From contig JAGFBZ010000745.1 of NCBI GenBank assembly GCA_018398805.1, forward strand, positions 645,001-709,000: 64,000 nucleotides of DNA. The letters run 5' to 3'. The stretch comes from Hirundichthys speculiger (taxonomy: Eukaryota; Chordata; Actinopteri; Beloniformes; Exocoetidae). The notes under the pieces are model-generated. The model did no database searches. It was not told the DNA's origin and worked only from the letters and a program-made list of their open reading frames with translations. The position numbers and the translations under genes are program-made. Of this stretch, positions 43,580 through 55,177 are shown in pieces; the stretch's first letter is position 1; every line of letters begins with the position of its first letter.

Positions 43580-43837
43580 ATATTGTGGCGAGTGAAGTCC
43601 CATCGGCGACGGACGTGACGTCGCCACTAGCGCGGAGTTGAGTTTGCCGAGTAACATCAACAAACTAGTGCAGTAAATCAAAACAAAACAAAACAAAACA
43701 AAAAAAAATTAGCGTGGACATTTAGGAACCGAAAAAAGCAATCGAAATTCAGAAATCTTCTAAACGATTCCAAAACCGGACGTTAGGAACCGATTCCTAC
43801 TTGGAATAATTTTTCGGTGCCCAACCATACTCGTTAG

Positions 43838-44800
43838 GGTCGAGTAGTGATGATCAACATCAGATGAAAGACGGCAAAGCAACAGGATACGGAGGCTGGA
43901 CTATTTCCCGTCTGTTCACTTCATTCCTCACAAACTCACATCCCTGCAGTTAACGTTCCTTTTCCTGCCTGAACATCTCACAGACCAGCAGCAGTAAGAA
44001 TAGACTCCCTATTGATTTTTCAGCTTCAACAGAACAGGGTTATGCAACATCTTCCTCCGTCCTTCTCACCGTCAGAAGTAGTTATTGTCTCAACTTGCAA
44101 TCAACTTGATTTGGCTCATGCATGTGCACACACGCATGTCTCCGCAGAGCAACAATTAAAATAGATGATTACATAATTCTCTCTGCTGTTGTCTTCTAAC
44201 AGTGGTGCTGTTTTGATGTCATCCTCGTTTTGGTCATGTTCACTGTTTCTCCCTCTGACTGCCTGATGCTTGTTTTATTCTTTGCGATACACAAAGACAT
44301 GGCTTCACATAAGTTTTATTTTATGCGGTTTAAATATATGTCTGTGCACACACTGTCCTTTCTGTTATCTCCGTCTCTCATGGTGCATGCTGGTCTTGTT
44401 TTTGTGTTGATCCTGTGTTCCTGTCTTTCCCAGACCTCCCCTGTGCTGACGCTCAGTCCTCCGTAAATCAGAGAGTTGGTGAATCCCTGTTTAGCTGAGA
44501 AGAGACAACGTTGGAGAGAAGAGAGATGTGTTTTTTTTCTCTCCTTTCATGTTAAACTAAGAGAGAAGGAATGTTTAGACTGCAGGCTAGATTCAACTGC
44601 CAGGAGAGATGCAGCGTATTTACGTATCAGAGGCAGTCCTGCAGGATCCCAGTAGTACTAAGAGAAGAAATAGCAAATGTTATACTCTTTGTGCATTTCG
44701 TTTTGGTTATTTATACAGTTACAGCAGCTGCATTTCAACAGGGGACAGGGACTGTCAGTAGTATGTACACTACATTTCCAGAAGTCTTCTCTCACCTGCC
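43838..44800. other. Unassigned stretch
   Basis: No exon or repeat recognised. Confidence 0.5.
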
Positions 44801-44804
44801 TTGA

Positions 44805-45078
44805 CTCACATTTGAGCTTTAGCTCCTCCCATTCCCAATCAATATGACGTGGCTCCATCTTTGCAGTTAGAACAGCTTCAGCTCTTCTGGGAAGGCTATC
44901 TACAAAGTTTAGGAGTGTGTTTATGTGGATTTCTGTCCATTCTTCCAGAAGAACATTTGTGAAGTCAAACACTGATGTTGGACCAGAAGGTCTGGTTCTG
45001 GTTCTGCTCTAATTCATCCCAAAGGTCTTCTATCAGGTTGAGGTCGGGACTCTGTGCAGGCCAGTCAAGTTCATCCTG
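44805..45078 (-). pseudogene. C-terminal piece of a Tc1-like transposase
   Basis: Reading the minus strand from 45078: LDWPAQSPDLNLIEDLWDEL, the conserved block around the third catalytic residue of the DD34E core in Tc1 transposases, then a frameshift and stop. In the next frame come EEWTEIHINTLLNFVDSLPR and RRAEAVLTAK, the C-terminal block that follows in the family. The frame begins inside the core, directly beside the 30-bp satellite. N-terminal DNA-binding domains and the first two catalytic residues are absent. A similar transposase's N-terminal part occurs at 62741-62960, far away. Confidence 0.82.
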
Positions 45079-45082
45079 AGTG

Positions 45083-48000
45083 GCCCTGGCTGGATCTACT
45101 TAGACCTGGTTGGACCTGGCTGGATCTAGTTAGACCTGGTTGGACCTGGCTGGATATAGTTAGACCAGTTGGACCTGGCTGGATCTACTTAGACCTGGTT
45201 GGACCTGGCTGGATCTAGTTAGACCTGGTTGGATCTGGCTGGATCTAATTAGACCTGGTTGGACCTGGCTGGATCTAGTTAGACCTGGTTGGACCTGGCT
45301 GGATCTGGTTGGACCTGGCTGGATCTAGTTGGACCTGGCTGGATCTAGTTAGACCGGTTGGACCTGGCTGGATCTACTTAGACCTGGTTGGACCTGGCTG
45401 GATCTAGTTAGACCAGTTGGACCTGGCTGGATCTACTTAGACCTGGTTGGACCTGGCTGGATCTACTTAGACCTGGTTGGACCTGGCTGGATCTAGTTAG
45501 ACCAGTTGGACCTGGCTGGATCTACTTAGACCTGGTTGGACGAGGCTGGATCTACTTAGACCTGGTTGGACCTGGCTGGATCTAGTTAGACCTAGTTGGA
45601 CCTGGTTGGACCAGGCTGTATCCAGTTAGACGGGTTGGACCTGGCTGGATCTAGTTAGACCGGTTGGACCAGGCTGGATCTAGTTAGACCTGGTTGGACC
45701 TGGCTGGATCTAGTTAGACCTAGTTGGACCAGGTAGGACCAGGCTGGATCCAGTTAGATGGGTTGGACCTGGCTGGATCTACTTAGACCTGGCTGGATCT
45801 AGTTAAACCTAGTTGGACCTGGCTGGATCCAGTTAGACAGGTTGGACCAGGCTGGATCTAGTTAGACCTGGTTTGACCTGGTTGGACCTGGCTGGATCTA
45901 GTTAGACCTAGTTGGACCTGGCTGAACCTACTTAGACCTGGCTGGATCTAGTTAGACCTAGTTGGACCTGGTTGGACCTGGCTGGATCTAGTTTGACCGG
46001 TTGGACCTGGCTGGATCTACTTAGACCTGGTTGGACCTGGATAGACCTGGCTGGATATAGTTAGACCCGGTTAGACCTGACTGGATCTACTTAGACCTGG
46101 CTTGGACCTGGCTGGATCTACTTAGACCTGGTTGGACCTGGCTGGATCTAGTTAGACCTAGTTAGACCTGGTTGGACCAGGCTGGATCCATTTAGACGGG
46201 TAGGACCTGGCTGGATCTAGTTAGATGGGTTGGACCAGGCTGGATCTAGTTGGACCTGGTTGGACCAGGCTGGATCCAGTTAGACGGGTTGGAGCTGGCT
46301 GGATCTATGTAGACCTGGCTGGATCTAGTTAAACCTAGTTGGACCTGGGTGGATCCAGTTAGACGGGCTGGACCTGGCTGGATCTAGTTAGACCTGGTTT
46401 GACCTGGTTGGACTTGGCTGGATCTAGTTAGACCTAGTTGGACCTGGCTGAACCTACTTAGACCTGGCTGGATATAGTTAGACCAGTTGGACCTGGCTGG
46501 ATCTTCTTAGACCTGGTTGGACCTGGTTGGACCTGGCTGGATCTACTTAGACCTGGTTGGACTTGGCTGGATCTAGTTAGACCTAGTTGGACCTGGCTGA
46601 ACCTACTTAGACCTGGCTGGATCTAGTTAGACCAGTTGGACCTGGCTGGATCTTCTTAGACCTGGTTGGACCTGGCTGGATCTAGTTAGACCTGGTTGGA
46701 CCTGGCTGGATCTAGTTGGACCTGGCTGGATCTAGTTAGACCAGTTGGACCTGGCTGGATCTACTTAGACCTGGTTGGACCTGGCTGGATCTAGTTAGAC
46801 CAGTTGGACCTGGCTGGATCTACTTAGACCTGGTTGGACCTGGCTGGATCTACTTAGACCTGGTTGGACCTGGCTGGATCTAGTTAGACCAGTTGGACCT
46901 GGCTGGATCTACTTAGACCTGGTTGGACCTGGCTGGATCTACTTAGATCCAGTTGGACCTAGCTGGATCTAGTTAGACCTAGTTGGACCTGGTTGGACCA
47001 GGCTGTATCCAGTTAGACGGGTTGGACCTGGCTGGATCTAGTTAGACCGGTTGGACCAGGCTGGATCTAGTTAGACCTGGTTGGACCTGGCTGGATCTAG
47101 TTAGACCTTGTTGGACCAGGTAGGACCAGGCTGGATCCAGTTAGATGGGTTGGACCTGGCTAGATCTACTTAGACCTGGCTGGATCTAGTTAAACCTAGT
47201 TGGACCTGGCTGGATCTAGTTAGACCAGTTGGACCTGGCTGGATCTACTTAGACCTGGTTGGACCTGGCTGGATCTACTTAGATCCAGTTGGACCTAGCT
47301 GGATCTAGTTAGACCTAGTTGGACCTGGTTGGACCAGGCTGTATCCAGTTAGACGGGTTGGACCTGGCTGGATCTAGTTAGACCGGTTGGACCAGGCTGG
47401 ATCTAGTTAGACCTGGTTGGACCTGGCTGGATCTAGTTAGACCTTGTTGGACCAGGTAGGACCAGGCTGGATCCAGTTAGATGGGTTGGACCTGGCTAGA
47501 TCTACTTAGACCTGGCTGGATCTAGTTAAACCTAGTTGGACCTGGCTGGATCCAGTTAGATATGTTGGACCAGGCTGGATCTAGTTAGACCTGGTTTGAC
47601 CTGGTTGGACCTGGCTGGATCTAGTTAGACCTAGTTGGACCTGGCTGAACCTACTTAGACCTGGCTGGATCTAGTTAGACCTAGTTGGACCTGGTTGGAC
47701 CTGGCTGGATCTAGTTAGACCGGTTGGACCTGGCTGGATCTACTTAGACCTGGTTGGACCTGGATAGACCTGGTTGGATATAGTTAGACCCGGTTAGACC
47801 TGACTGGATCTACTTAGACCTGGTTGGACCTGGCTGGATCTACTTAGACCTGGTTGGACCTGGCTGGATCTAGTTAGACCTAGTTAGACCTGGTTGGACC
47901 AGGCTGGATCCATTTAGACGGGTAGGACCTGGCTGGATCTAGTTAGACTGGTTGGACCATGCTGGATCTAGTTAGACCAAGTTGGACCTGGTTGGACCAG

Positions 48001-51000
48001 GCTGGATCCATTTAGACGGGTTGGACCTGGCTGGATCTAGTTAGACTGGTTGGACCAGGCTGGATCTAGTTGGACCTGGTTGGACCAGGCTGGATCCAGT
48101 TAGATGGGTTGGACCTGGCTGGATCTAGTTAGACTGGTTGGACCAGGCTGGATCTAGTTGGACCTGGTTGGACCAGGCTGGATCCAGTTAGACGGGTTGG
48201 AGCTGGCTGGATCTATGTAGACGTGGCTAGATCTAGTTAAACCTAGTTGGACCTGGGTGGATCCAGTTAGACGGGCTGGACCTGGCTGGATCTAGTTAGA
48301 CCTGGTTTGACCTGGTTGGACTTGGCTGGATCTAGTTAGACCTAGTTGGACCTGGCTGAACCTACTTAGACCTGGCTGGATCTAGTTAGACCAGTTGGAC
48401 CTGGCTGGATCTACTGAGACCTGGTTGGACCTGGCTGGATATAGTTAGGCCCGGTTGGCCTAACCTGGCTGATCTACTTAGACCTGGTTGTACCTGGCTA
48501 GATCTAGTTAGACCCGATTGGACCTGGCTGGATCTATTTAGACCTGGTTGGAACTGGCTGGATCTACTTAGACCTGGTTGGATCTGGCTGGATCTAGTTA
48601 GACCGGTTGGACCTGGCTGGAACTACTTAGACCTGGTTGGACCTGGTTAGACCTGGCTGGATCTAGTTAGACCCGGTTTGACCTGGCTGGATCTAGTTAG
48701 ACCTGGTTGGATCCAGTTAGACCAGTTGGACCTGGCTGGATCTACTTAGACCTGGTTGAACCTGGCTAGACCTAGTTAGACCCGGTTGGACCTGGCTGGA
48801 TCTCGTTAGACCTGGTTGAACCTGGCTGGATCTACTTACACCTGGTTGGACCTGGCCGGATCTAGTTAGACCCGGCTGGACCTTGCTGGATCTAGTTATA
48901 CCTGTTTGGACCTGGCTGGATCTAGTTAGACCTGCTTGGACCTGGCTAGATCTAGTTAGACCTGGTTTGACCTGGCTGGATCTAACTCGACCTAGTTGGA
49001 CCTGGTTGGACCTGGTTTGATCCAGTTAGACGGGTTGGACCTGGCTGGATCTAGTTAGACCGGTTAGACCATGCTGGATCTAGTTAGACCTAGTTGTACC
49101 TGGTTGGACCAGGCTGGATCCATTTAGACGGGTTGGACCTGGCTGGATCTAGTTAGACCGGTTGGACCAGGCTGGATCTAGTTAGACCTGGTTGGGCCTG
49201 GCTGGATCTAGTTAGACCTAGTTGGACCTGGTTGGACTAGGCTGGATCCAGTTAGACGGGTTGGAGCTGGCTGGATCTACGTAGACCTGGCTGGATCTAG
49301 TTAAACCTAGTTGGACCTGGCTGGATCCAGTTAGACGGGCTGGACCTGGCTGGATCTAGTTAGACCTGGTTTGACCTGGTTGGACCTGGCTGGATCTACT
49401 TAGACCTGGCTGGATCTAGTTAAACCTAGTTGGACCTGGCTTGATCCAGTTAGACGGATTTGACCTGGCTGGATCTAGTTAGACCTGGTTTGACCTGGTT
49501 GGACTTGGCTGGATCTAGTTAGACCTAGTTGGACCTGGCTGAACCTACTTAGACCTGGCTGGATCTAGTTAGACCCGGTTTGACCTGGCTGGATCTAGTT
49601 AGACCTGGTTGGATCCAGTTAGACCAGTTGGACCTGGCTGGATCTACTTAGACCTGGTTGGACCTGGCTAGATCTAGTTAGACCCGGTTGGACCTGGCTG
49701 GATCTCGTTAGACCTGGTTGAACCTGGCTGGATCTACTTACACCTGGTTGGACCTGGCTGGATCTAGTTAGACCGGTTGGACCTGGCTGGAACTACTTGG
49801 ACCTGGTTGGACCTGGTTAGACCTGGCTGGATCTAGTTAGACCCGGTTGGACCTGGCTGGATCTAGTTATACCTGTTTGGACCTGGCTGGATCTAGTTAG
49901 ACCTGCTTGGACCTGGCTAGATCTAGTTAGACCTGGTTGGACCTGGCTGGATCTAGTTCGACCTAGTTGGACCTGGTTGGACCTGGTTTGATCCAGTTAG
50001 ACGGGTTGGACCTGGCTGGATCTAGTTAGACTGGTTGAGCCATGCTGGATCTAGTTAGACCTAGTTGGACCTGGTTGGACCAGCCTGGATCCATTTAGAC
50101 GGGTTGGACCTGGCTGGATCTAGTTAGACCGGTTGGACCAGGCTGGATCTAGTTAGACCTGGTTGGGCCTGGCTGGATCTAGTTAGACCTAGTTGGACCT
50201 GGTTGGACTAGGCTGGATCCAGTTAGACGGGTTGGAGCTGGCTGGATCTACGTAGACCTGGCTGGATCTAGTTAGACGGGCTGGACCTGGCTGGATCTAG
50301 TTAAACCTATTTGGACCTCGCTTGATCCAGTTAGACGGATTTGACCTGGCTGGATCTAGTTAGACCTGGTTTGACCTGGTTGGACTTGGCTGGATCTAGT
50401 TAGACCTAGTTGGACCTGGCTGAACCTACTTAGACCTGGCTGGATCTAGTTAGACCGGTTGGACCTGGCTGGATCTACTTAGACCTGGTTGGACCTGGTT
50501 AGACCTGGCTGGATATAGTTAGACCCGGTTGGACCTGGCTGAATCTACTTAGACCTGGTTGGACCTGGCTGGATCTAGTTAGACCTGGTTGGATCCAGTT
50601 AGACCAGTTGGAACTGGCTGGATCTACTTAGACCTGGTTGTACCTGGCTAGATCTAGTTAGACCCGGTTGGACCTGGCTGGATCTAGTTAGACCTGTTTG
50701 GACCTGGCTGGATCTACTTAGACCTGGTTGGACCTGGCTGGATCTAGTTAGACCGGTTGGACCTGGCTGGAACTACTTAGACCTGGTTGGACCTGGTTAG
50801 ACCTGGCTGGATCTAGTTAGACCCGGTTGGACCTGGCTGGATCTAGTTATACTTGGTTGGACCTAGCTGGATCTAGTTAGACCTGGTTGGATCCAGTTAG
50901 ACCAGTTGGATCTGGCTGGATCTACTTAGACCTGGTTGGACCTGGCTAGATCTAGTTAGACCCGGTTGGACCTGGATGGATCTCGTTAGACCTGGTTGGA

Positions 51001-51882
51001 CCTGGCTGGATCTACTTACACCTGGTTGGACCTGGCTGGATTTAGTTAGACCCGGTTGGACCTGGCTGGATCTAGTTATACCTGGTTGGACCTGGCTAGA
51101 TCTAGTTAGACCCGGTTGGACCTGGATGGATCTCGTTAGACCTGGTTGGACCTGGCTGGATCTACTTACACCTGGTTGGACCTGGCTGGATTTAGTTAGA
51201 CCCGGTTGGACCTGGCTGGATCTAGTTATACCTGTTTGGACCTGGCTGGATCTAGTTAGACCTGCTTGGACCTGGCTAGATCTAGTTAGACCTGGTTGGA
51301 CCTGGCTGTATCTAGTTCGACCTAGTTGGACCTGGTTGGACCTGGTTTGATCCAGTTAGACGGGTTGGAGCTGGCTGGATCTAGTTAGACTGGTTGGACC
51401 ATGCTGGATCTAGTTAGACCTGGTTGGACCTGGCTGGATCTAGTTAGACTGGTTGGACCTGGCTGGAACTACTTAGACCTTGTTGGACCTGGTTAGACCT
51501 GGCTGGATCTAGTTAGACCTGGTTGGACCTGACTGGATCTAGTTAGACCTGCTTGGACCTGGCTAGATCTAGTTAGACCCAGTTGGACCTGGCTGGATCT
51601 ATTTAGACCTGGTTGGACCTGGCTGGATCTAGTTAGACCAGTTGGACCAGGCTGGATCTAGTTAGACCTAGTTGGACCTGGTTGGACCTAGCTGGATCTA
51701 GTTAGACCTGGTTAGACCCGGTTGAACCTGGCTGGGCCTAGTTAGACCCGGTTGGACCTGGCTGGACCTAGTTAGACCCGGTTGGACCTGGCTGGATCTA
51801 GTTAGACCCAGTTGGACCTGGCTGGATCTAGTTAGACCCAGTTGGACCTGGCTGGACCCGGCTGGACCTGGCTGGACCTTTG
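45083..51882 (+). repeat. 30-bp satellite of 6.8 kb built from three decamers
   Basis: Consensus in decamers: GACCTGGTTG, GACCTGGCTG, GATCTAGTTA, making a 30-base unit repeated roughly 220 times. The decamers resemble each other, so the unit probably arose from a 10-mer. Local rearrangements give 20- and 40-base units. Larger segments are duplicated: an ACTTAGATCC-marked block recurs at 46941 and 47277 (about 336 apart), and a CTGGATGGATCTCGTTAG block recurs at 50971 and 51121 (150 apart, five units). As 30 is a multiple of three, open frames with 10-residue periods (such as PGWTWLDLVR) appear, for example 50976-51350; they are artefacts. Confidence 0.97.
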
Positions 51883-52360
51883 GCCACTTGTGTTTGGATG
51901 TTCTAGTCTGGGTTTGTAAAACTTAATGAACACATTTTTAGACACTTTTCTTTCAGAATATCAGCAGTTCTGATGGATCATCATGCTGAATGTTTACTGA
52001 AGGATATGTTCTGACATGAAATGAGCAGACATGCAGACTGGGGGTGTTTGATAGTGAATAAACTTCTATTTTATTTTTGCCTCCAATTAAATACATTTTT
52101 CCATCAACTTTTGGTGAAGATAGTTTGGTTCAGTTTAGCAGTGACTCACAAAAACTTTTTTCCAAAACACGAGAAAAGCAAATGATCATAATCTGCTCCT
52201 ATTATTACCTCTATTATTATCTGTATTATCACTTATAAGCATTTAAAACATTCTTAACTGTGCTGTACTTCGGCATGAATGTCTACTTTTTGCCTCAGAA
52301 ATATCTAAAATTGCCAAGGCTTTTAAATGTCAGAATCCGACTTTCTCTTTGTGCTGCAAG

Positions 52361-52535
52361 TCACAGTGGAATTTCTTCACGGATCGCTTTCTGTGTATCT
52401 GGTCCACGTCCTTGGCCAACCCTGTCCATCTCATCAGAGCGAGCCGGGGACATGGTGGGAAGCTTGACCTCATGTATTTTCATGCTTGACTGGAAAAAAC
52501 CGGAGTTTACCTGTCCCTGCGGAGAGGGAAATGAT
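52361..52535 (-). other. Weak candidate for a host coding exon
   Basis: On the minus strand a pyrimidine-rich TTTCCCTCTCCGCAG lies just before about 52535 and could be a splice acceptor. The frame after it (GQVNSGFFQSSMKIHEVKLP..., ending EEIPL and a stop) has about 51 codons of mixed, protein-like composition. The opposite strand is also open here, so openness alone is weak. No family is recognised. It may simply be chance. Confidence 0.2.
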
Positions 52536-52818
52536 TGTAAAGTGCAGGCCATGACAGCCTATTCCCCGTGAGCTCATGGTTGGCCTCTCGTGGACGAGCT
52601 GCTCCACCGCTGACATTTACCCACAACTCACTCAGCTCTCACCCAGACACAAGAGACACTGGACTGAGAAGGTGCTTAAAAAAAAGAAAGTGGTCTCGCA
52701 AGTATTGATCAAATGTTCGACAGCTCTTTAAACAACAAAACACAGTCTCATTTAAAGTTATTAATATATATACATTAATAATGTATATGAGCACTTTTAT
52801 CTTCTATATGGAAACATT

Positions 52819-52820
<2 letters not shown>

Positions 52821-52903
<83 letters not shown>

Positions 52904-52905
52904 AA
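52821..52905. repeat. AT dinucleotide microsatellite
   Basis: About 80 bases of alternating AT, with one GT near 52895. Confidence 0.95.
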
Positions 52906-54250
52906 TTAGGGCAAGCAACCAACCTCAGAATAAACCTTTAGCTCCTGACAAAACTCAAACATCTCTTTCCACTTCAGTGATGGTGTGGTGTGAGACAAAG
53001 TGAGCTAATTTTACTTCGTATGCTTACAAAAAGAACATAAAAGAGGCTGTTTGTACAGGCGTGTCCGTTCAGCCGATGTTTGTCATAAGTCAGTTCGACT
53101 GCTGACTAACGTCAGTAGACTCGAAAGGAAGAAAGTTCACGGCCTCTGCCTTCATTGAACCGAATGGTTACGCATATATTTATAGCAAAAGATGTCCTTT
53201 AGTAGACTTTCTGTACACTCACAAAGTTGAAATGATCTGGGATCGTATGAAGGGTCTCTGCTGAAGAAGACGTTGGTCGGTCGTCCTCTTGATAATCAGT
53301 AATAGCCGTTATGCTGCAGATGTGTTTTCCTTTCTAACTCAAAACTGCTTCGATTCACGTCATCTTGGGCCCTAATTAAACCCATCTACGCTCATTACCA
53401 TCCAATAACGGAGCGAAAGTTGCTTTAACTTCCCAATGCTCCTTTAAAACGCTGATCTTAGGAACATCTCCCGTGGTTGCTTGGATGTCGTGCTCTTTGA
53501 GGTAGATGTTGTGGCTCTGGCTCACATCTTTTTGATCAGGCCTAATTGTGACAACAGGAAAGTTGTTTACATGTGGTTGAGCTTTCTAAAGCCCCAGTAG
53601 TGTCTGGAATAAGACCCATAATCCAGACTGTTGAAGAAAGAACATCAAGGATGCAGAGCAGGTGGACGATAGAGAGCATGGAGAAGGATGTTTAACTCAT
53701 TTCTTCCCTTAATCGCCGTAGCGAATGTGACATCACTGGTAGATAAAATGGAAAGGCTTGCAGGGAGACAACAGTTTTCCAACAATACTTGCAGAAGGAC
53801 ATTGTGGACAGAGGATGAAGTGCTGCAGAGCTTGTGATCAACAGATGGTCTTCATCCTGGACTGTGACGAAGCTTCCACGTCGGCTTTTTCATTTCAATG
53901 AATTCCTGTTGTCGCAATAAAACTGTTTATCATTTTATTTCAGCAGTAATTGGTGAGCAGTTGGCTGAAAAGTGGAGAAAATGTCTTCCGAATAGCTATA
54001 AATAGTTATAAATAGCTTTACAAAGTTCTGCGACTTCATGCGGGTAAATGACTTCCAGTCATTTACAAACATTGTTTACTTGGCCAGCGATTCGCTGACA
54101 CGTCTACAGATGTACATTTGCACTTTTCTGTTGTCTTTTCAGAGGGATTTTCAGGGTTAAGACTTGATGGAAGATTTAAGGCAATATTATACTTAGCTTG
54201 AAGTCAAGATACTGTAATTTTTTTTATTGTTTCTTGTGATCAATATAGAT

Positions 54251-55169
54251 TAGGGATGGAACGGTTACCGGTATTACGGTAAAGCGCGGTAAAATTTTAG
54301 GTGATAATGATTACTGTTTATGTTTGACTTCATCTCATTATCGCGGTCGATTACCGGGATATGTAATATCAGCCTCATTCAAGTCTGTGAGCAACTCGCG
54401 ACTGTGTCTAGCGTGAATTTGTAGCTTGTAACATCGGCATCGTAACGTTAGCATGGAGGAAAGTGGTGATAGCACGCAGGACATTGAAAAATGACCGGAA
54501 CGATGTTCTTCTGATGCAGTTGAAATATTAATTTATTCCATTAACTGATCCGACAACCATAACGCCGGCAGTTAGCGCCACAGCGGTCAAAAACCTTTTG
54601 CCCTTCTGGGTCCAACACCTAACCAATAACAGGCAGCTACCTTTATACCTGACCCTCAGGTAACAACACAGCGACACCCACAGACACACAGAGTGAACTA
54701 CAATTCAGAACAACATATTTGGCTCCTAAACAACTGTTTCTTTATTTGCACATTTATACTTATTTAAGGTTCAGCTTTAAGTCCAAGTTTTATTTCATTT
54801 GAACTTCACTATAATTTTTGTTCCTGATAATTGTTTGCATGTTTTGACCTACTATGATTGTTAAAGTGTTTATCTAAATTTTCACCAGACAAATAAGCTT
54901 TGTTCCTGTTATTTATTTTGTTCATTTAAAATAAAACCTCTTTCTGTGCCAGTTGTTTGACCTTTTAATGTGAAAGTTTCATTTTGATAAAATTTTGGCT
55001 TCTGGTGTTTTAGTTTGACAAGAAAATCACAAGATTTTGTAAAATTATTAAAATGTATGTTTTTTTAGACATTTGTACAGCAATTAAGAATATCACGATA
55101 ATATCGTAAACTGCGATAAATTGGTCACTATAATTGAGATATCAAATTTTCCATATCGTTACATTTCTA
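54251..55169 (+). mobile_element. hAT element, copy 2 of the 32543 family
   Basis: Left TAGGGATGGAACGGTTACCG, right ATATCGTTACATTTCTA. Flanks ATATAGAT and ATATAGAA match at 7 of 8. Collinear with 32543-33690 but lacks about 230 bases, including most of the BED-like exon: the sequence jumps from GCAGGACATT to GAAAAATGACCGG. Confidence 0.88.
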
Positions 55170-55177
55170 ATATAGAA

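Larger units (their letters stand above)
41699..43829 (-). mobile_element. hAT element with BED exon, hosting two other elements
   Basis: Left TAGGGTTGGGCATCGTTTGG, right TTTTTCGGTGCCCAACCATA. Flanks CTCATAAG and CTCGTTAG match at 6 of 8. Subterminal tracts are full of CGATTC words on both sides, which may be repeated binding sites. A BED exon is on the minus strand at 42384-42639. A Tc1/mariner-type terminus (about 42240-42380) and a second hAT (42646-43579) are inserted in it. A pentanucleotide CAAAA run lies at 43680-43702. Confidence 0.87.
51883..54242. other. Unassigned stretch with an AT microsatellite and a weak exon candidate
   Basis: Outside the two entries given separately nothing is recognised. 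Composition is even and repeat-poor, which may mean single-copy host DNA. Confidence 0.45.

Noticed and set aside
50976..51350. 124-codon frame with PGWTWLDLVR repeats
   Set aside because: Product of the 30-bp satellite, open only where no unit carries an in-frame TAG.
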